DNA of 64,000 bases from Aequoribacter sp049615385 (GTDB lineage Bacteria; Pseudomonadota; Gammaproteobacteria; Pseudomonadales; Halieaceae): NCBI RefSeq assembly GCF_049615385.1, contig NZ_JBMZFL010000003.1, one strand, 5' to 3'. A program made the translations under genes and the position numbers. A model generated the notes under the pieces. It saw only the letters and a list, made by a program, of their open reading frames with translations, searched no databases and was not told the origin of the DNA. Below, in pieces: positions 34,483 to 43,849 of the stretch (position 1 is its first letter; each line of letters starts with the position of its first letter).

Positions 34483-34776
34483 ATGACCAAAAGCGAACTC
34501 ATCGAAGCCATTGCGGCAAAACAGACCCAACTTTCATTGAAAGACGTTGAACTTGCGGTTAAGAGCGTCCTTGAGCAAATGTCAGATGCATTGTCCTCCG
34601 GCGACCGTATTGAGATTCGTGGGTTTGGCAGCTTCTCATTACATTATCGCGAGCCGCGATTAGGTCGAAACCCAAAAACGGGGGACTCGGTCGATTTAAA
34701 CGGCAAATACGTGCCCCATTTCAAACCCGGCAAAGAACTCCGCGAACGGGTTAATAAAGGGCTGAGCCTGTCTTGA
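34483..34776 (+). CDS. ihfB: Integration host factor subunit beta
   Basis: A 97-residue DNA-bending nucleoid protein that works as a heterodimer with IhfA. It begins M-T-K-S-E-L-I-E and carries the beta-arm motif G-R-N-P-K-T-G-D-S-V with the intercalating proline, then F-K-P-G-K-E-L-R-E-R-V. The G-F-G-S-F-S block is also typical. I use the ATG at 34483; a TTG eight codons earlier is unlikely. Confidence 0.97.
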   Translation: MTKSELIEAIAAKQTQLSLKDVELAVKSVLEQMSDALSSGDRIEIRGFGSFSLHYREPRLGRNPKTGDSVDLNGKYVPHFKPGKELRERVNKGLSLS

Positions 34777-34792
34777 TGGTCATGAGCACCAC

Positions 34793-35071
34793 ATGAAGAT
34801 CCTCCGGCGTTTGCTTGGGTTTTGTTTTATTGCCGTCGCCGCTGCGGTGTCTGCGGTATTCATCGAAGTTAACCCTGCTGATACTCAGATTAGCGGTTTG
34901 GGTCTAAAGTTTTTAGTTCTGCCCCTCGGAGCGTGGTTGATTATTTTCCTTTTAACGGGTGTGCTTTTAGGGTGGCTATTGTCGCTCCCTGCCGTGGCTC
35001 GTATTTCATGGCGCGCTCAGCGCTCGGAACGAGCGCTTAAAAGGCAGGCTGACGAGAGCGCTATAAAGTGA
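34793..35071 (+). CDS. lapA: Lipopolysaccharide assembly protein A (DUF1049)
   Basis: A 92-residue inner-membrane protein with two helices (about 8-26 and 40-64) and a basic cytoplasmic tail. The motif G-x-L-L-G-W-L-L-S-L-P of the DUF1049/LapA domain is present. LapA partners LapB in controlling LPS synthesis through FtsH-dependent turnover of LpxC. Its stop overlaps the lapB start by 4 bp (GTGA). Confidence 0.92.
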   Translation: MKILRRLLGFCFIAVAAAVSAVFIEVNPADTQISGLGLKFLVLPLGAWLIIFLLTGVLLGWLLSLPAVARISWRAQRSERALKRQADESAIK

Positions 35072-36279
35072 GTTCAGCGCCCTTATTTATTCTCATTTTA
35101 GTGGCTATTGCCATTGGTTGGTTTCTGGGCAGGGGCTCAGGACGTGCTCGGATCATGGCACCGCGATCAAGCGATTATTACAAGGGGCTAAATTATCTGT
35201 TGGACGGTCGCCCCGATGGTGCGCTCGATGAATTTATCGATTCTTTAGAAGTTAGCCCACAAACCTTCGAAACTCATATTTCCCTAGGTAACTTATTACG
35301 TAAAAAAGGTGAGGTGCAGCGGGCAATTCGAGTGCATGAAAACGTGCTTGCCCACGTAGACTTACCCGCAAGCTTCCAACACGAGGCACATTTAGAGCTG
35401 GCGCGCGATTACATCGCCGCTGGGTTATTGGATCGTGCTGAGCAGTTGTTACTCCATTTGATTGGAGAATCGGACGCTAAGGCTTTGGGGGCAAGACGCT
35501 ACTTGATCGAAATCTATCAGATGGAGCGCGACTGGGATAAGGCCATTGCGATGGCGAGTTCCTTACTGGCAAAGCGCTCATTTTTTGGCGGGCGCAAAAG
35601 CGATGTGGCTGGTCCCGGCGAGCAGTCGGTGAATGTGCTTTTGCCCCATTTCTATTGCGAATTAGCTGAGGACCGTTTGCAACGCAATGACCTCAAAGGT
35701 GCACAAGAGGCGCTCGCGGCTGCTTCCAGAGAAGATCCAGCAAACGTAAGAGTCACCCTAATGAGTGCGCAAATCGCTGTAGACCAACAAAAATTTGATC
35801 AAGCGATCGAGCTGTTGGCGAGTGTCGAACAACAAGACGCTGAGTTTTTACCCGAGGTGGTTCCTTTACTCGGCACCTGCTACGAGGCTTTGGGCCAATC
35901 TGAGCGCTTTGGAGATTTCTTGCGTCAAAGCCTTGAGAAGTACCCAACGCCGGGGTTGATGATTGCTTTGGCGGACCATATTAAAGATAACGAAGGTGCG
36001 GAAGCCGCAGCGATTTTCTTGACCGATGCCATGCGCGATGCAGCCTCTTTGCGAGGTTTGTACCGCTTGATGCTGTGGCAATTGGAGGAGAGTCGTTCGC
36101 AGTTGGCGTCCAAGCTTGAATTGGCCATGACTTTAATGCGCCAACTCACCGAGACGAGCCCTGCCTATCGCTGTCAGCATTGTGGCTTTAGAGGTCAGCA
36201 TCTGCATTGGTTTTGTCCGGGCTGTAAATTCTGGGGTTCAATAAAGCCCATCGGATTAAAGAAGACGATTAATACATGA
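35068..36279 (+). CDS. lapB: Lipopolysaccharide assembly protein B
   Basis: A 403-residue membrane-anchored TPR protein (YciM). An N-terminal helix (about 4-18) is followed by around nine TPR-like repeats; the early L-N-Y-L-L-D-G-R-P-D-G-A-L-D-E-F is conserved. The C terminus is a rubredoxin-type metal site with C-Q-H-C-G-F and C-P-G-C-K. LapB presents LpxC to FtsH and so limits lipid A synthesis. The start is GTG, coupled to lapA; the stop overlaps pyrF (ATGA). Confidence 0.95.
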   Translation: MSSAPLFILILVAIAIGWFLGRGSGRARIMAPRSSDYYKGLNYLLDGRPDGALDEFIDSLEVSPQTFETHISLGNLLRKKGEVQRAIRVHENVLAHVDLPASFQHEAHLELARDYIAAGLLDRAEQLLLHLIGESDAKALGARRYLIEIYQMERDWDKAIAMASSLLAKRSFFGGRKSDVAGPGEQSVNVLLPHFYCELAEDRLQRNDLKGAQEALAAASREDPANVRVTLMSAQIAVDQQKFDQAIELLASVEQQDAEFLPEVVPLLGTCYEALGQSERFGDFLRQSLEKYPTPGLMIALADHIKDNEGAEAAAIFLTDAMRDAASLRGLYRLMLWQLEESRSQLASKLELAMTLMRQLTETSPAYRCQHCGFRGQHLHWFCPGCKFWGSIKPIGLKKTINT

Positions 36280-36980
36280 GTATTTCTAACATTAAGCCGG
36301 TTATCGTGGCTCTTGATTTTTCTTCGCAGGATGCCTGCTTAGCTTTGGTTGATCAGCTTGACCCCGCGCTGTGTCGTTTAAAGGTCGGCAAAGAGATGTT
36401 CACTCACTACGGACCGTCGTGGGTAGAGACGCTGCAAGCCAGGGGTTTTGAGTTGTTCTTAGACCTTAAGTTTCACGATATCCCGAATACGGTGGCGGCT
36501 GCGCTGCGAGTTGCTGCAGATTTAGGTGTGTGGATGGTAAATGTGCACGCCAGTGGTGGGCGTAAGATGCTGACCGCTTCAGCTGACGCTTTGGCGGCCT
36601 ATCAAAAGCGCCCCCTCTTGACCGCGGTGACGGTCTTGACGAGTTTATCTGATGAGGAGCTCGTTGAGGTGGGTATTGCCGGCAGCGCGCAAGAACAGGT
36701 TCAGCGACTAGCTGCACTGTCTGTTGATTGTGGGGTCGATGGTGTTGTGTGCTCTGCCTTAGAGGCCCCTTTAGTGAAGAGTGTTTGCGGAGGTTCCTTT
36801 TTGACCGTTACGCCGGGTATTCGTCCGCTCGGCGCAGATCTCGGCGATCAGACTCGCGTTATGACGCCCGAGCAAGCCGTTGTAAACGGCGTGGATTACA
36901 TGGTGATTGGTCGACCTATCACTCAATCCGCTGACCCCATTGCAACGCTGAACAGCATTCACAAAAGTCTGGGTCTCTAG
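36276..36980 (+). CDS. pyrF: Orotidine 5'-phosphate decarboxylase
   Basis: A 234-residue TIM-barrel enzyme that makes UMP. The catalytic cluster is in L-F-L-D-L-K-F-H-D-I-P-N-T-V, with A-L-D-F at the start, L-K-V-G-K-E-M, and the phosphate-binding T-P-G-I-R-P. The lapA-lapB-pyrF order is the same as in E. coli. It is coupled to lapB by a 4-bp overlap. Confidence 0.98.
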   Translation: MSISNIKPVIVALDFSSQDACLALVDQLDPALCRLKVGKEMFTHYGPSWVETLQARGFELFLDLKFHDIPNTVAAALRVAADLGVWMVNVHASGGRKMLTASADALAAYQKRPLLTAVTVLTSLSDEELVEVGIAGSAQEQVQRLAALSVDCGVDGVVCSALEAPLVKSVCGGSFLTVTPGIRPLGADLGDQTRVMTPEQAVVNGVDYMVIGRPITQSADPIATLNSIHKSLGL

Positions 36981-37090
36981 GCATCGATTTCGTTTATTGT
37001 TCATCTCAGTGCGCCAGTTGCTTGGCAAGCGGGCGATGATTTTTTATGTTTTATGTGCGCAATGAAGCGCACTACAACAGGAGAATTATG

Positions 37091-37411
37091 ATGAACAGGA
37101 TGTTATCACTCAATCTAAGCCGCGCCTTTATGGCCTTACTTACAGTTGCTGCCATAAGTTTGACGGCGCTACCCTCGTTTGCTCAGGATTCCGAGCCGCA
37201 AGTAGCGGAAGTCACCCAGGTGGATTTGAACTCTGCCGATGCGGAGACCTTGGCGACTGTGATGAAAGGTGTGGGTATCTCGAAAGCGCGTGCGATTGTC
37301 TCGTATCGGACGCAGTATGGACCCTTTGCTAGCCTGGATGAATTGACTGAGGTGAAGGGTATTGGGGTGTCTATTTTAGAGCGTAATCGAGACCGCCTAG
37401 TGCTTCGCTAG
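37091..37411 (+). CDS. ComEA-like helix-hairpin-helix protein, exported
   Basis: A 106-residue small exported DNA-binding protein. A signal peptide (to about A-L-P-S-F-A-Q) is followed by one helix-hairpin-helix pair: V-D-L-N-S-A-D-A-E-T-L-A and L-T-E-V-K-G-I-G-V-S-I-L-E-R-N. This matches the ComEA C-terminal domain, which binds incoming DNA during natural transformation in several gammaproteobacteria. AGGAG lies 7 nt before this ATG and 4 nt before the ATG one codon upstream, so 37088 is the alternative start. Competence in this organism is not shown. Confidence 0.85.
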   Translation: MNRMLSLNLSRAFMALLTVAAISLTALPSFAQDSEPQVAEVTQVDLNSADAETLATVMKGVGISKARAIVSYRTQYGPFASLDELTEVKGIGVSILERNRDRLVLR

Positions 37412-37417
37412 GTCTCC

Positions 37418-37449
37418 GGCGCGGTCTTTGGATCGCGCCACTTTACTTT
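37418..37449 (+). terminator. Terminator-like hairpin after the ComEA-like gene
   Basis: A 9-bp stem, GGCGCGGTC with GATCGCGCC (one G-T pair), around the loop TTTG at 37418-37439 starts 6 bp past the stop. The following run, ACTTTACTTT, is only moderately T-rich, so termination may be partial. Confidence 0.55.
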
Positions 37450-37513
37450 GACTTTGTTGGCCAATTCCCTATGCTGTGCGCTTATCTTTAGTGGTAGTAG
37501 AACAGGGGGTACA

Positions 37514-38476
37514 GTGGCGAATTACGATGTATTTAATGGCGATGCCGATGGAATTTGTGCGCTAGCTCAATGGCGTTTAGCGCATCCCGCCGAGAGTTAC
37601 CTAGTGACTGGGGTTAAACGCGATATCGCTTTGGTGTCACAGGTGCCGACTGATGCACCGCATGAGGTGACAGCTCTCGATATTTCGTTTGATAAAAACC
37701 GTGATGACGTGGAGCGGTTGCTTGCGGCTGGTTCGCATGTGTTTTACTGCGACCATCATTATGCGGGTGATATTCCAGAGCACGAAAACTTAACAACGGT
37801 GATTAATCCGGCACCTGAGGTTTGCACTGCATTGCTGATTAATGGCGTCCTGAAGGGGGCCTACGCCGATTGGGCTGTAGTAGGTGCGTTCGGTGATAAT
37901 CTTCACAAAAGCGCCAAAGCTCTGGGCAAGACGCTGACCCTGAGTCGTGATGCTTTAGACCTGTACGAGCGTTTGGGGCTGTATCTCAACTACAATGGCT
38001 ACGGGCCAAGCCTAGAGGATTTGTACTATCACCCGGCAGAGTTGTATCGAGCGGTTGTACAGTGTGACTCCCCAATGACGTTCGTTAATGAACAGACATC
38101 AGTATTCGATACACTAGCCGAGGGTTATGAGTCGGATATGTCCCAAGCGGCCGCACTTGTGCCTGAAATTGCTACCGAGGATTATGCTATTTATCGCTTG
38201 CCCAACGCGGCGTGGGCTCGCCGAGTTAGTGGGGTATTTAGCAATAGCTTAGTCGAAGATAACCCCGATCGAGCGCATGCGATATTGACGGACTTAGGCG
38301 ACGACCATTCCTTAGTCAGTGTGCGCGCGCCGCTTAACCGGCGCGAAGGTGCGGATACTTTAGTCCGTCAGTTTCCAACAGGCGGTGGTCGGGCGGCAGC
38401 GGCAGGCATCAATCGTCTGGCTGAAGCGGATGTGCCTCGATTCATTGAGGCGCTTGCCAAAAACTACAGGCGTTAA
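37514..38476 (+). CDS. DHH-family phosphoesterase
   Basis: A 320-residue member of the DHH phosphoesterase superfamily (RecJ, GdpP and NrnA relatives). Metal motifs are F-N-G-D-A-D-G-I-C near residues 6-14 and the eponymous C-D-H-H near residue 80; G-A-F-G-D-N gives a further aspartate. A glycine-rich substrate motif, G-G-G-R-A-A-A-A-G-I, in the C-terminal DHHA1-like part fits oligonucleotide-type substrates. The start is GTG with a G-rich site 4 nt upstream. The exact substrate is unknown. Confidence 0.82.
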   Translation: MANYDVFNGDADGICALAQWRLAHPAESYLVTGVKRDIALVSQVPTDAPHEVTALDISFDKNRDDVERLLAAGSHVFYCDHHYAGDIPEHENLTTVINPAPEVCTALLINGVLKGAYADWAVVGAFGDNLHKSAKALGKTLTLSRDALDLYERLGLYLNYNGYGPSLEDLYYHPAELYRAVVQCDSPMTFVNEQTSVFDTLAEGYESDMSQAAALVPEIATEDYAIYRLPNAAWARRVSGVFSNSLVEDNPDRAHAILTDLGDDHSLVSVRAPLNRREGADTLVRQFPTGGGRAAAAGINRLAEADVPRFIEALAKNYRR

Positions 38477-38483
38477 AACTCGT

Positions 38484-38942
38484 ATGAATACATCAGCGCA
38501 ACTTCTAGGAATTGCCCGTCGAGCCCGCCCCAAAGCTTTCATGGAACCACTTCGTCAAGGTGTGCTCAGTAGTGAGCACGGTTTGTCTGGAGATTGCCGT
38601 GGAAAGCCGGGAAAGCGTCAAGTAACGGTCTTGAATAAGGTACAGTGGCAGCAAGCTTGCGCAGCGATAGGGCGAGATCTTGAGTGGACCACGCGTCGCG
38701 CCAACCTCTTAGTCGATAGCATTACTTTCGGACCACAAGATGTGGGCAGGGTGCTGGCGGTTGGGAAGGCTCGCCTGCAAGTATCGTATGAATGCGACCC
38801 TTGTCACCGCATGGATGCAGTAGCCGAGGGCTTGCGAACAGCACTCGAGTCAGACTGGCGCGGGGGCATCTGCTGCCGGGTCGAACAGGGCGCCATCATT
38901 CGTGTGGGCGACCCTGTATATTGGCTCGATAGATCGGGATAG
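38484..38942 (+). CDS. MOSC-domain protein
   Basis: A 152-residue protein with a MOSC (molybdenum-cofactor sulfurase C-terminal) beta-barrel. Features are G-L-S-G-D-C-R-G-K-P-G-K-R-Q-V-T-V, and the late block C-D-P-C-H-R-M with two cysteines followed by R-G-G-I-C-C-R-V. Stand-alone MOSC proteins may carry or transfer sulfur or bind molybdenum cofactor; the role here is unknown. It starts 7 bp after the DHH gene, and the ORF could extend back into it in another frame, which I reject for lack of a site. It is convergent with the next gene. Confidence 0.8.
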   Translation: MNTSAQLLGIARRARPKAFMEPLRQGVLSSEHGLSGDCRGKPGKRQVTVLNKVQWQQACAAIGRDLEWTTRRANLLVDSITFGPQDVGRVLAVGKARLQVSYECDPCHRMDAVAEGLRTALESDWRGGICCRVEQGAIIRVGDPVYWLDRSG

Positions 38943-38946
38943 TTCG

Positions 38947-39528
38947 TCACTTTCGAGCGTCGGGCTTGAGTAAACTAAAAATGCCACGCACCTCGCCCAG
39001 CTCATAGCCTTGTGCGCGATCCTCGGGGTAAAAGGCTGTTAATGCGTCTAAGGTGTCGTCATCCAAATGTTTGCCATGGCAAGTTAGGCAGAGTCCCTCG
39101 GTTAACTGTGCCTTGGCGTAACGAAATCCTTCGGCGGTTTGTTCGGAGGACTCTAAGTTCTGTGTCTCACCCGCAAGAATGGCAGCTTTGAATGCATCGA
39201 TCTGAGTTTGCTCCCACGTATCGGGATGAGCTGTGGGGTTACGGTTTTTATCGCTGGCGCGTCGAATAACCCAGCCGCTTTCTGAGCTTAGGCTCTGGGC
39301 GATAGCCGGCGCTACTTCAGCGCATACGCTAATGGCATGCGCCGGGCCTCCAGATTGCAGTGCTTGCTTGAGCTGAGGCTTTAATTGGCCCGCAAAGCGA
39401 GCCACTAACTGCCTCGCCTCCTGTGTTGGTTCTGTCTCTGCTTTTCCCTCCTCAGCGGATACCTGCAGGGGGGAGAGGCTAAAAACGGAAATCGCAAATG
39501 CCGCGTGCGCGAGCGTTAACCTTGGCAT
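38947..39528 (-). CDS. DUF3365 (Tll0287-like) haem-binding protein, exported
   Basis: A 193-residue exported protein. A signal peptide ends about L-Q-V-S-A-E. The body has an alpha-helical DUF3365/Tll0287-like domain with A-I-S-V-C-A-E-V-A-P, R-R-A-S-D-K-N-R-N-P-T-A-H-P and a single c-type haem site C-L-T-C-H-G near residues 154-159. Members resemble PAS-like redox or haem sensors. In this window it stands alone between two unrelated genes. Its function is unknown; periplasmic redox sensing or electron transfer is possible. Confidence 0.82.
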   Translation of the reverse strand: MPRLTLAHAAFAISVFSLSPLQVSAEEGKAETEPTQEARQLVARFAGQLKPQLKQALQSGGPAHAISVCAEVAPAIAQSLSSESGWVIRRASDKNRNPTAHPDTWEQTQIDAFKAAILAGETQNLESSEQTAEGFRYAKAQLTEGLCLTCHGKHLDDDTLDALTAFYPEDRAQGYELGEVRGIFSLLKPDARK

Positions 39529-39668
39529 AAATAGACCCTTGTGAGCGTGTTTGTGTCATCATAACGTGAGCATGGTAAAAGATCTCTGACGCAGGTCAAC
39601 CGACTCGTTGACATATAGCGATGCAAAGAGCTTGAAAATCCGAACAATAAATACAAGAAGGTAAGTCG

Positions 39669-40958
39669 ATGTCTGTTTCTTTAAGTGATTCTTTAGTTCT
39701 ACCTTGCGGTGTTACCTTGCCCAATAGGATTTGTAAGGCGGCGATGACAGAGGGTTTAGCTGCGCCCGATGGTTGTGCGACGCAAGCGCTCGAAAATCTA
39801 TATGGCATATGGTCTGACGGTGGCGCGGGTCTGCTGTTGTCCGGCAATGTCATTATCGATCGCGATCATCTGGAGCGTCCTGGCAATGTCATTGTCGATC
39901 GTCAAATGTCCGACGAAAAGCGCGAAGCTTTGGCGTCATGGGCAAAGGCGGCCACCCGAAATGGCAATCAGTTTTGGGCGCAGATCAGTCATGCGGGTCG
40001 TCAAACACAGAAGGTTGTGAATGCTCATCCTAAAGCACCGTCGGCGGTAAAACTGGGCTTGCCCGGGGGCCAATTTGGTGAGCCCGATGCCTTAACAGAA
40101 GCCGAAATTAACGGAATCGTAAATGGTTTTGCACACTGCGCGGCGACACTTAAAGACGCGGGCTTTACCGGGGTACAACTTCACGCCGCACACGGCTACC
40201 TACTATCACAATTTTTAAGCCCTAGAAGTAATCAGCGCGATGACCAATACGGTGGCTCGCTCGAGAATCGGGCTCGATTACTGCTTGAGGTCTATCATGC
40301 GGTACGCGCGATTGTGGGTGCCGACTTCCCTGTTGCAGTTAAGTTAAACAGTGCGGATTTTCAAAAAGGAGGCTTCGATTTTAACGAGAGCCTGCAAGTC
40401 GCTACCTGGTTGCAAGAGGCGGGAATTGATTTGATTGAGGTGTCGGGTGGTACCTATGAACAGCCCAAACTGCTGGATTTAGAAGGTGTCGAACCGGTCG
40501 AGGAGCAAGCGGTAGCAGCCTCTACCTTAGCTCGAGAAGCTTATTTTGTGGATTTTACCAAAGCGATGCGCGAGACACTAAGTGTGCCTCTGATGGTGAC
40601 CGGTGGTCTGCGTCGACGCGATGCTATGGAAGAAGCACTGAATGAAGGTGGCGCTGATGTTATTGGTATTGGTCGGCCAATGTGTGTGATGACTGACGCG
40701 CCTAAACGCCTGCTGGCCGGCGAGCCAGAATTGCCCCGCTATGAAAAGCAGCTGTCATTGTTGCCGTCTTGGCTCGGCTTTTTGAATCACCTGAAACTGT
40801 TTCGAACCATCGGTGCTTTCGCAACCCAGTATTGGTATTACGAGCAGATTGCTTTAATTGGTGAACAAGGACAGGCGGCGAATGACTTGTCGGTGATGAA
40901 GGCGACCAAGACGCAGACCGCACGCGCGAACAATTGGTTGGCAGCCAGACCTAACTGA
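39669..40958 (+). CDS. NADH:flavin oxidoreductase, old yellow enzyme family
   Basis: A 429-residue FMN enzyme. The TIM-barrel OYE core is clear: L-P-N-R-I-C-K-A-A-M, Q-I-S-H-A-G-R-Q-T, the strongly conserved H-A-A-H-G-Y-L-L-S-Q-F-L-S-P-R-S-N-Q-R and G-G-S-L-E-N-R-A-R-L, and V-T-G-G-L-R-R. It lacks the extra FAD/4Fe-4S domains of 2,4-dienoyl-CoA reductase and trimethylamine dehydrogenase. Family members reduce activated double bonds; the natural substrate is unknown. A purine-rich site, AAGAAGGTAA, precedes the ATG. Confidence 0.88.
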   Translation: MSVSLSDSLVLPCGVTLPNRICKAAMTEGLAAPDGCATQALENLYGIWSDGGAGLLLSGNVIIDRDHLERPGNVIVDRQMSDEKREALASWAKAATRNGNQFWAQISHAGRQTQKVVNAHPKAPSAVKLGLPGGQFGEPDALTEAEINGIVNGFAHCAATLKDAGFTGVQLHAAHGYLLSQFLSPRSNQRDDQYGGSLENRARLLLEVYHAVRAIVGADFPVAVKLNSADFQKGGFDFNESLQVATWLQEAGIDLIEVSGGTYEQPKLLDLEGVEPVEEQAVAASTLAREAYFVDFTKAMRETLSVPLMVTGGLRRRDAMEEALNEGGADVIGIGRPMCVMTDAPKRLLAGEPELPRYEKQLSLLPSWLGFLNHLKLFRTIGAFATQYWYYEQIALIGEQGQAANDLSVMKATKTQTARANNWLAARPN

Positions 40959-41007
40959 GCACGGATTTTCGTTGGGTGGGTCGGCGTTTTATTAGCCCTG
41001 TTTTCGA

Positions 41008-41559
41008 TTACTTCGCGAAGAACTCAGTAAGCACGGTGTCCATGACATCGTGTTCTATCATATGACCCTGTTTCGGTAGAATCTTCCAGTGATCTGCTTG
41101 CAAGAGACCCGCGATGTTTTGTAGCTCTGCTGGCTCACAAATAGGGTCATCTGCGCCGGCGATCAAGGCTAGATAGCGCGGCTTGGAAATCAAACCGTGG
41201 GTGAGGGCAGCGTCTAAACGCTTAAGGCGAGGTGGGCGGGAGCTAAAACCTTGAGTGCGTAAGTGTGTTCTCCCGAGCAAGGGTGAGAGGAGCAGCACTT
41301 TTGTCGCTGCCATCAAGGGCTGATCAATAAGTGCATGCAATAGCACGTAGCAGCCATAGGAGTTGGCGATTAGATGGGTATTGTCGCAAGCATCATCGTG
41401 AAGCAGTTGCTGAACGGCTGCGATTTGGTCGCCGAAACTGTGAGAGAGAGTCACATCATTAAAGGCGACACCGCCGAACTTAGTGGCACGAGACTGTAGA
41501 TGGCGACCGAGGCCTTGGTCAAGCTCGCCGCCGCGTCCGCTTAGGTATAAAATTTTCAT
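41008..41559 (-). CDS. Small alpha/beta hydrolase
   Basis: A 183-residue alpha/beta-hydrolase-like protein. The nucleophile elbow reads A-N-S-Y-G (variant of G-x-S-x-G), with a plausible acid in A-G-A-D-D-P-I and histidine in K-Q-G-H-M-I-E-H. The N terminus I-L-Y-L-S-G-R-G-G and the short cap fit small esterase-like (RBBP9/YcdJ-type) proteins. No specific substrate can be named. It lies upstream-to-downstream of a TonB-dependent receptor on the same strand, but a terminator separates them. Confidence 0.72.
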   Translation of the reverse strand: MKILYLSGRGGELDQGLGRHLQSRATKFGGVAFNDVTLSHSFGDQIAAVQQLLHDDACDNTHLIANSYGCYVLLHALIDQPLMAATKVLLLSPLLGRTHLRTQGFSSRPPRLKRLDAALTHGLISKPRYLALIAGADDPICEPAELQNIAGLLQADHWKILPKQGHMIEHDVMDTVLTEFFAK

Positions 41560-41570
41560 ATCGATATCAA

Positions 41571-41606
41571 TAAAAAACCCCGGAGCCGATAGTCGACGCC
41601 GGGGTT
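41571..41606 (-). terminator. Rho-independent terminator of the first TonB-dependent receptor gene
   Basis: Minus-strand reading gives an 8-bp stem, AACCCCGG (41606-41599) with CCGGGGTT (41583-41576), around a 15-nt loop, then a run of T (41577-41572). It lies 17 bp after the receptor stop and before the hydrolase start. Confidence 0.8.
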
Positions 41607-41623
41607 AGGATCTTTAGGTGCGC

Positions 41624-43849
41624 TTAAAACGAAACGGTGACATCAACGCCCCAAAGTTCTGGGTCGCCGTATTGCATGGTCGTGAGTAAGCCCCATTCAA
41701 TACCATTCATGCGATATTCTTCGTCAGTCAGGTTCTTGCTCCAGACGCCAATACGGACGTCTTGCGAACCGATCTCACCTTCCCAGTTCAGGCGGGCATT
41801 CAACAATCCGTAAGAATCGATGTTGGTATTTACCGTATTGTAGGGATCGGGGAAGATCGAAAAGTCATCCGTGTATGCGTAGTCCAGACGCGCGGTTAAC
41901 GTACCGCCAGCGAGCTGCATACCATGCTGCAAGAAAGCGTTGTAGGTGAGTTCGGGCGTATAGGGGAAGCTGTTGACGTTTTTCGCGTCAAACAGTTCAC
42001 CTGGCGCGACGCCTGCAGGGCAGGGATTGGCAAAGTTAGCGTCCAAACGACACTCGTCGATGTACTCGTCATATTCAGCGTCGAGAATGCCCACGTTCAC
42101 ACCAAAGGTGGTGGTCTCGGCTAGGGCATAAGCAAACTCGATTTCTGCGCCCGTGATTGTTGCTTCGCCGGCGTTGGTAAATACACTGGCCGCTTCTTGC
42201 TGATTGAAGCGCGATATCTGCATATCTTCAATGTCATTCATGAAGACAGATGCATTAAGAGTGAGGTTGCCGGAAGCGCTGCGATGTTTGAAACCCAGCT
42301 CGTATGACGTGACAGTCTCTTCATCAAGTGGTTCAGAGAGCACCACGGGGTTGTTCGATTCGGCGTTAAATACACCAGCTTTCCAACCGAGAGCTACACG
42401 CCAGTAGACTTGTGTCGTGTCGGTCATGGCAAAGGTCGCGGCCATAGATGGTGAGAAATTATCATAACTTGCTTTCGGTGGTGTGAAGTTATCAAGATCG
42501 GTCGGTAGTGGGCCAAACGCAGGAATACCGAACGAGCGATAGACCTCTTTGTCTTCTTCCGAGTAGCGAGCACCCAATGTCACGGTCAAATCTGACATGG
42601 ATTCTGGGGTGTAATCGACTTGGGTAAATACCGCCCAGCTGGTGTTATCCAGACCGTACTCGGTATCGAGCAAAGGCGACCCGTAAAGCGGTAAATCCAA
42701 AGGGTTGATCGTGCGGCCATCTTCTGTGAAATAATAAATGCCCGCCACGTAATTTAAATTATCGCTGCTGCGCAGAAATTGTAGCTCTTGGCTGAAGCTG
42801 TCGTATTCGACATCGCGCGAGGTTTGTAGCAAGTGAAAAGGCGTTGCGTCCCAATCAAGCGTATCGCGAGTCTCGATTGAGCGGCTACCGGTGATTGATT
42901 TGATGGTGAAATCGTCCGTGGTGTAGGTCAGCGTCAGTGCGTGCCCTGAAACTTCTACATCATCATCTCCGGCGCCATCAAGGCTGCCCTCATCGAAGCG
43001 ATTGGGGCTGTCCCAGCCAATAATACCGTCCGTTAATCCAGGTACGGGAACGATGCGCGTCATTTGGAAGAAACGCGGGTTCTGATCAGTTTCAAAGCTG
43101 TCGTAACTATAGTAAGCATTTAAGCTGTCGCTTAGATCTGCATCGATAGCGAAGCGGAACGATTGTTTGTCGATGTTGCCAAAGTCAGCCGTGCTGGGTG
43201 GGTTGGCTCCGGTAATCTCATCACTGAAGTCGATATTTTTGACTACGCCGTCGCGCTTTTCTTGCGCGTAGCCAAAGGAGGTACGGATGCTGTCCGAAAT
43301 TGGGATGTCGGCGCGAATGCGTACAGCGCGTCTCGATAATTCGCCCGCGCCGACTTTGATGTCACCGCTGAGCTCTTCGGAGGGGCGGCGAGATACGAAG
43401 TTTATGGCGCCACCTAAGGTGTTTTTGCCGTACAGAGTGCCCTGGGGGCCACGCAGTACTTCGACGCGTTCTAAATCCATGACGTCAAAAATACCACCAG
43501 TATTTTTACCGACGTACACGCCATCGACGTATAAACCTACCGTTGCTTCTAAAGTTAGTGCTGGGTTGATGGTGACCGACCCGCGGATATTCACGGTTAA
43601 ACCGTTTGAGTTTCCGGGTGTATCTGCAATTTGTAAGTTGGGTGTTAGCGCGCCAATATCTTGCGCATTGGCAATACCGAGTGTTTCGATGGTATCGCGC
43701 GTAATGGCAGTGATACTGACAGGGACATCAGCGAGAGATTGCTCGCGTTTCTGTGCTGTGACAATCACTTCTTCAAGTTGTGCAAAGCTTGGAAGCACGA
43801 TGGTGCCTGCCAGCAACGCGATAGAGGTTGAAATCAAGCGTTTTTTCAT
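41624..43849 (-). CDS. TonB-dependent receptor 1
   Basis: A 741-residue outer-membrane importer. A signal peptide (1-23) ends S-F-A-Q; a TonB box lies in E-E-V-I-V-T-A-Q. The plug has V-E-V-L-R-G-P-Q-G-T-L-Y-G-K-N-T-L-G-G-A-I-N, and the barrel ends with the outer-membrane C terminus V-T-V-S-F. This subgroup is common in marine gammaproteobacteria and sphingomonads and takes up varied compounds, not only iron-siderophores. Its substrate is unknown. It is divergent from a four-gene plus-strand operon with a 182-bp spacer. Confidence 0.92.
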   Translation of the reverse strand: MKKRLISTSIALLAGTIVLPSFAQLEEVIVTAQKREQSLADVPVSITAITRDTIETLGIANAQDIGALTPNLQIADTPGNSNGLTVNIRGSVTINPALTLEATVGLYVDGVYVGKNTGGIFDVMDLERVEVLRGPQGTLYGKNTLGGAINFVSRRPSEELSGDIKVGAGELSRRAVRIRADIPISDSIRTSFGYAQEKRDGVVKNIDFSDEITGANPPSTADFGNIDKQSFRFAIDADLSDSLNAYYSYDSFETDQNPRFFQMTRIVPVPGLTDGIIGWDSPNRFDEGSLDGAGDDDVEVSGHALTLTYTTDDFTIKSITGSRSIETRDTLDWDATPFHLLQTSRDVEYDSFSQELQFLRSSDNLNYVAGIYYFTEDGRTINPLDLPLYGSPLLDTEYGLDNTSWAVFTQVDYTPESMSDLTVTLGARYSEEDKEVYRSFGIPAFGPLPTDLDNFTPPKASYDNFSPSMAATFAMTDTTQVYWRVALGWKAGVFNAESNNPVVLSEPLDEETVTSYELGFKHRSASGNLTLNASVFMNDIEDMQISRFNQQEAASVFTNAGEATITGAEIEFAYALAETTTFGVNVGILDAEYDEYIDECRLDANFANPCPAGVAPGELFDAKNVNSFPYTPELTYNAFLQHGMQLAGGTLTARLDYAYTDDFSIFPDPYNTVNTNIDSYGLLNARLNWEGEIGSQDVRIGVWSKNLTDEEYRMNGIEWGLLTTMQYGDPELWGVDVTVSF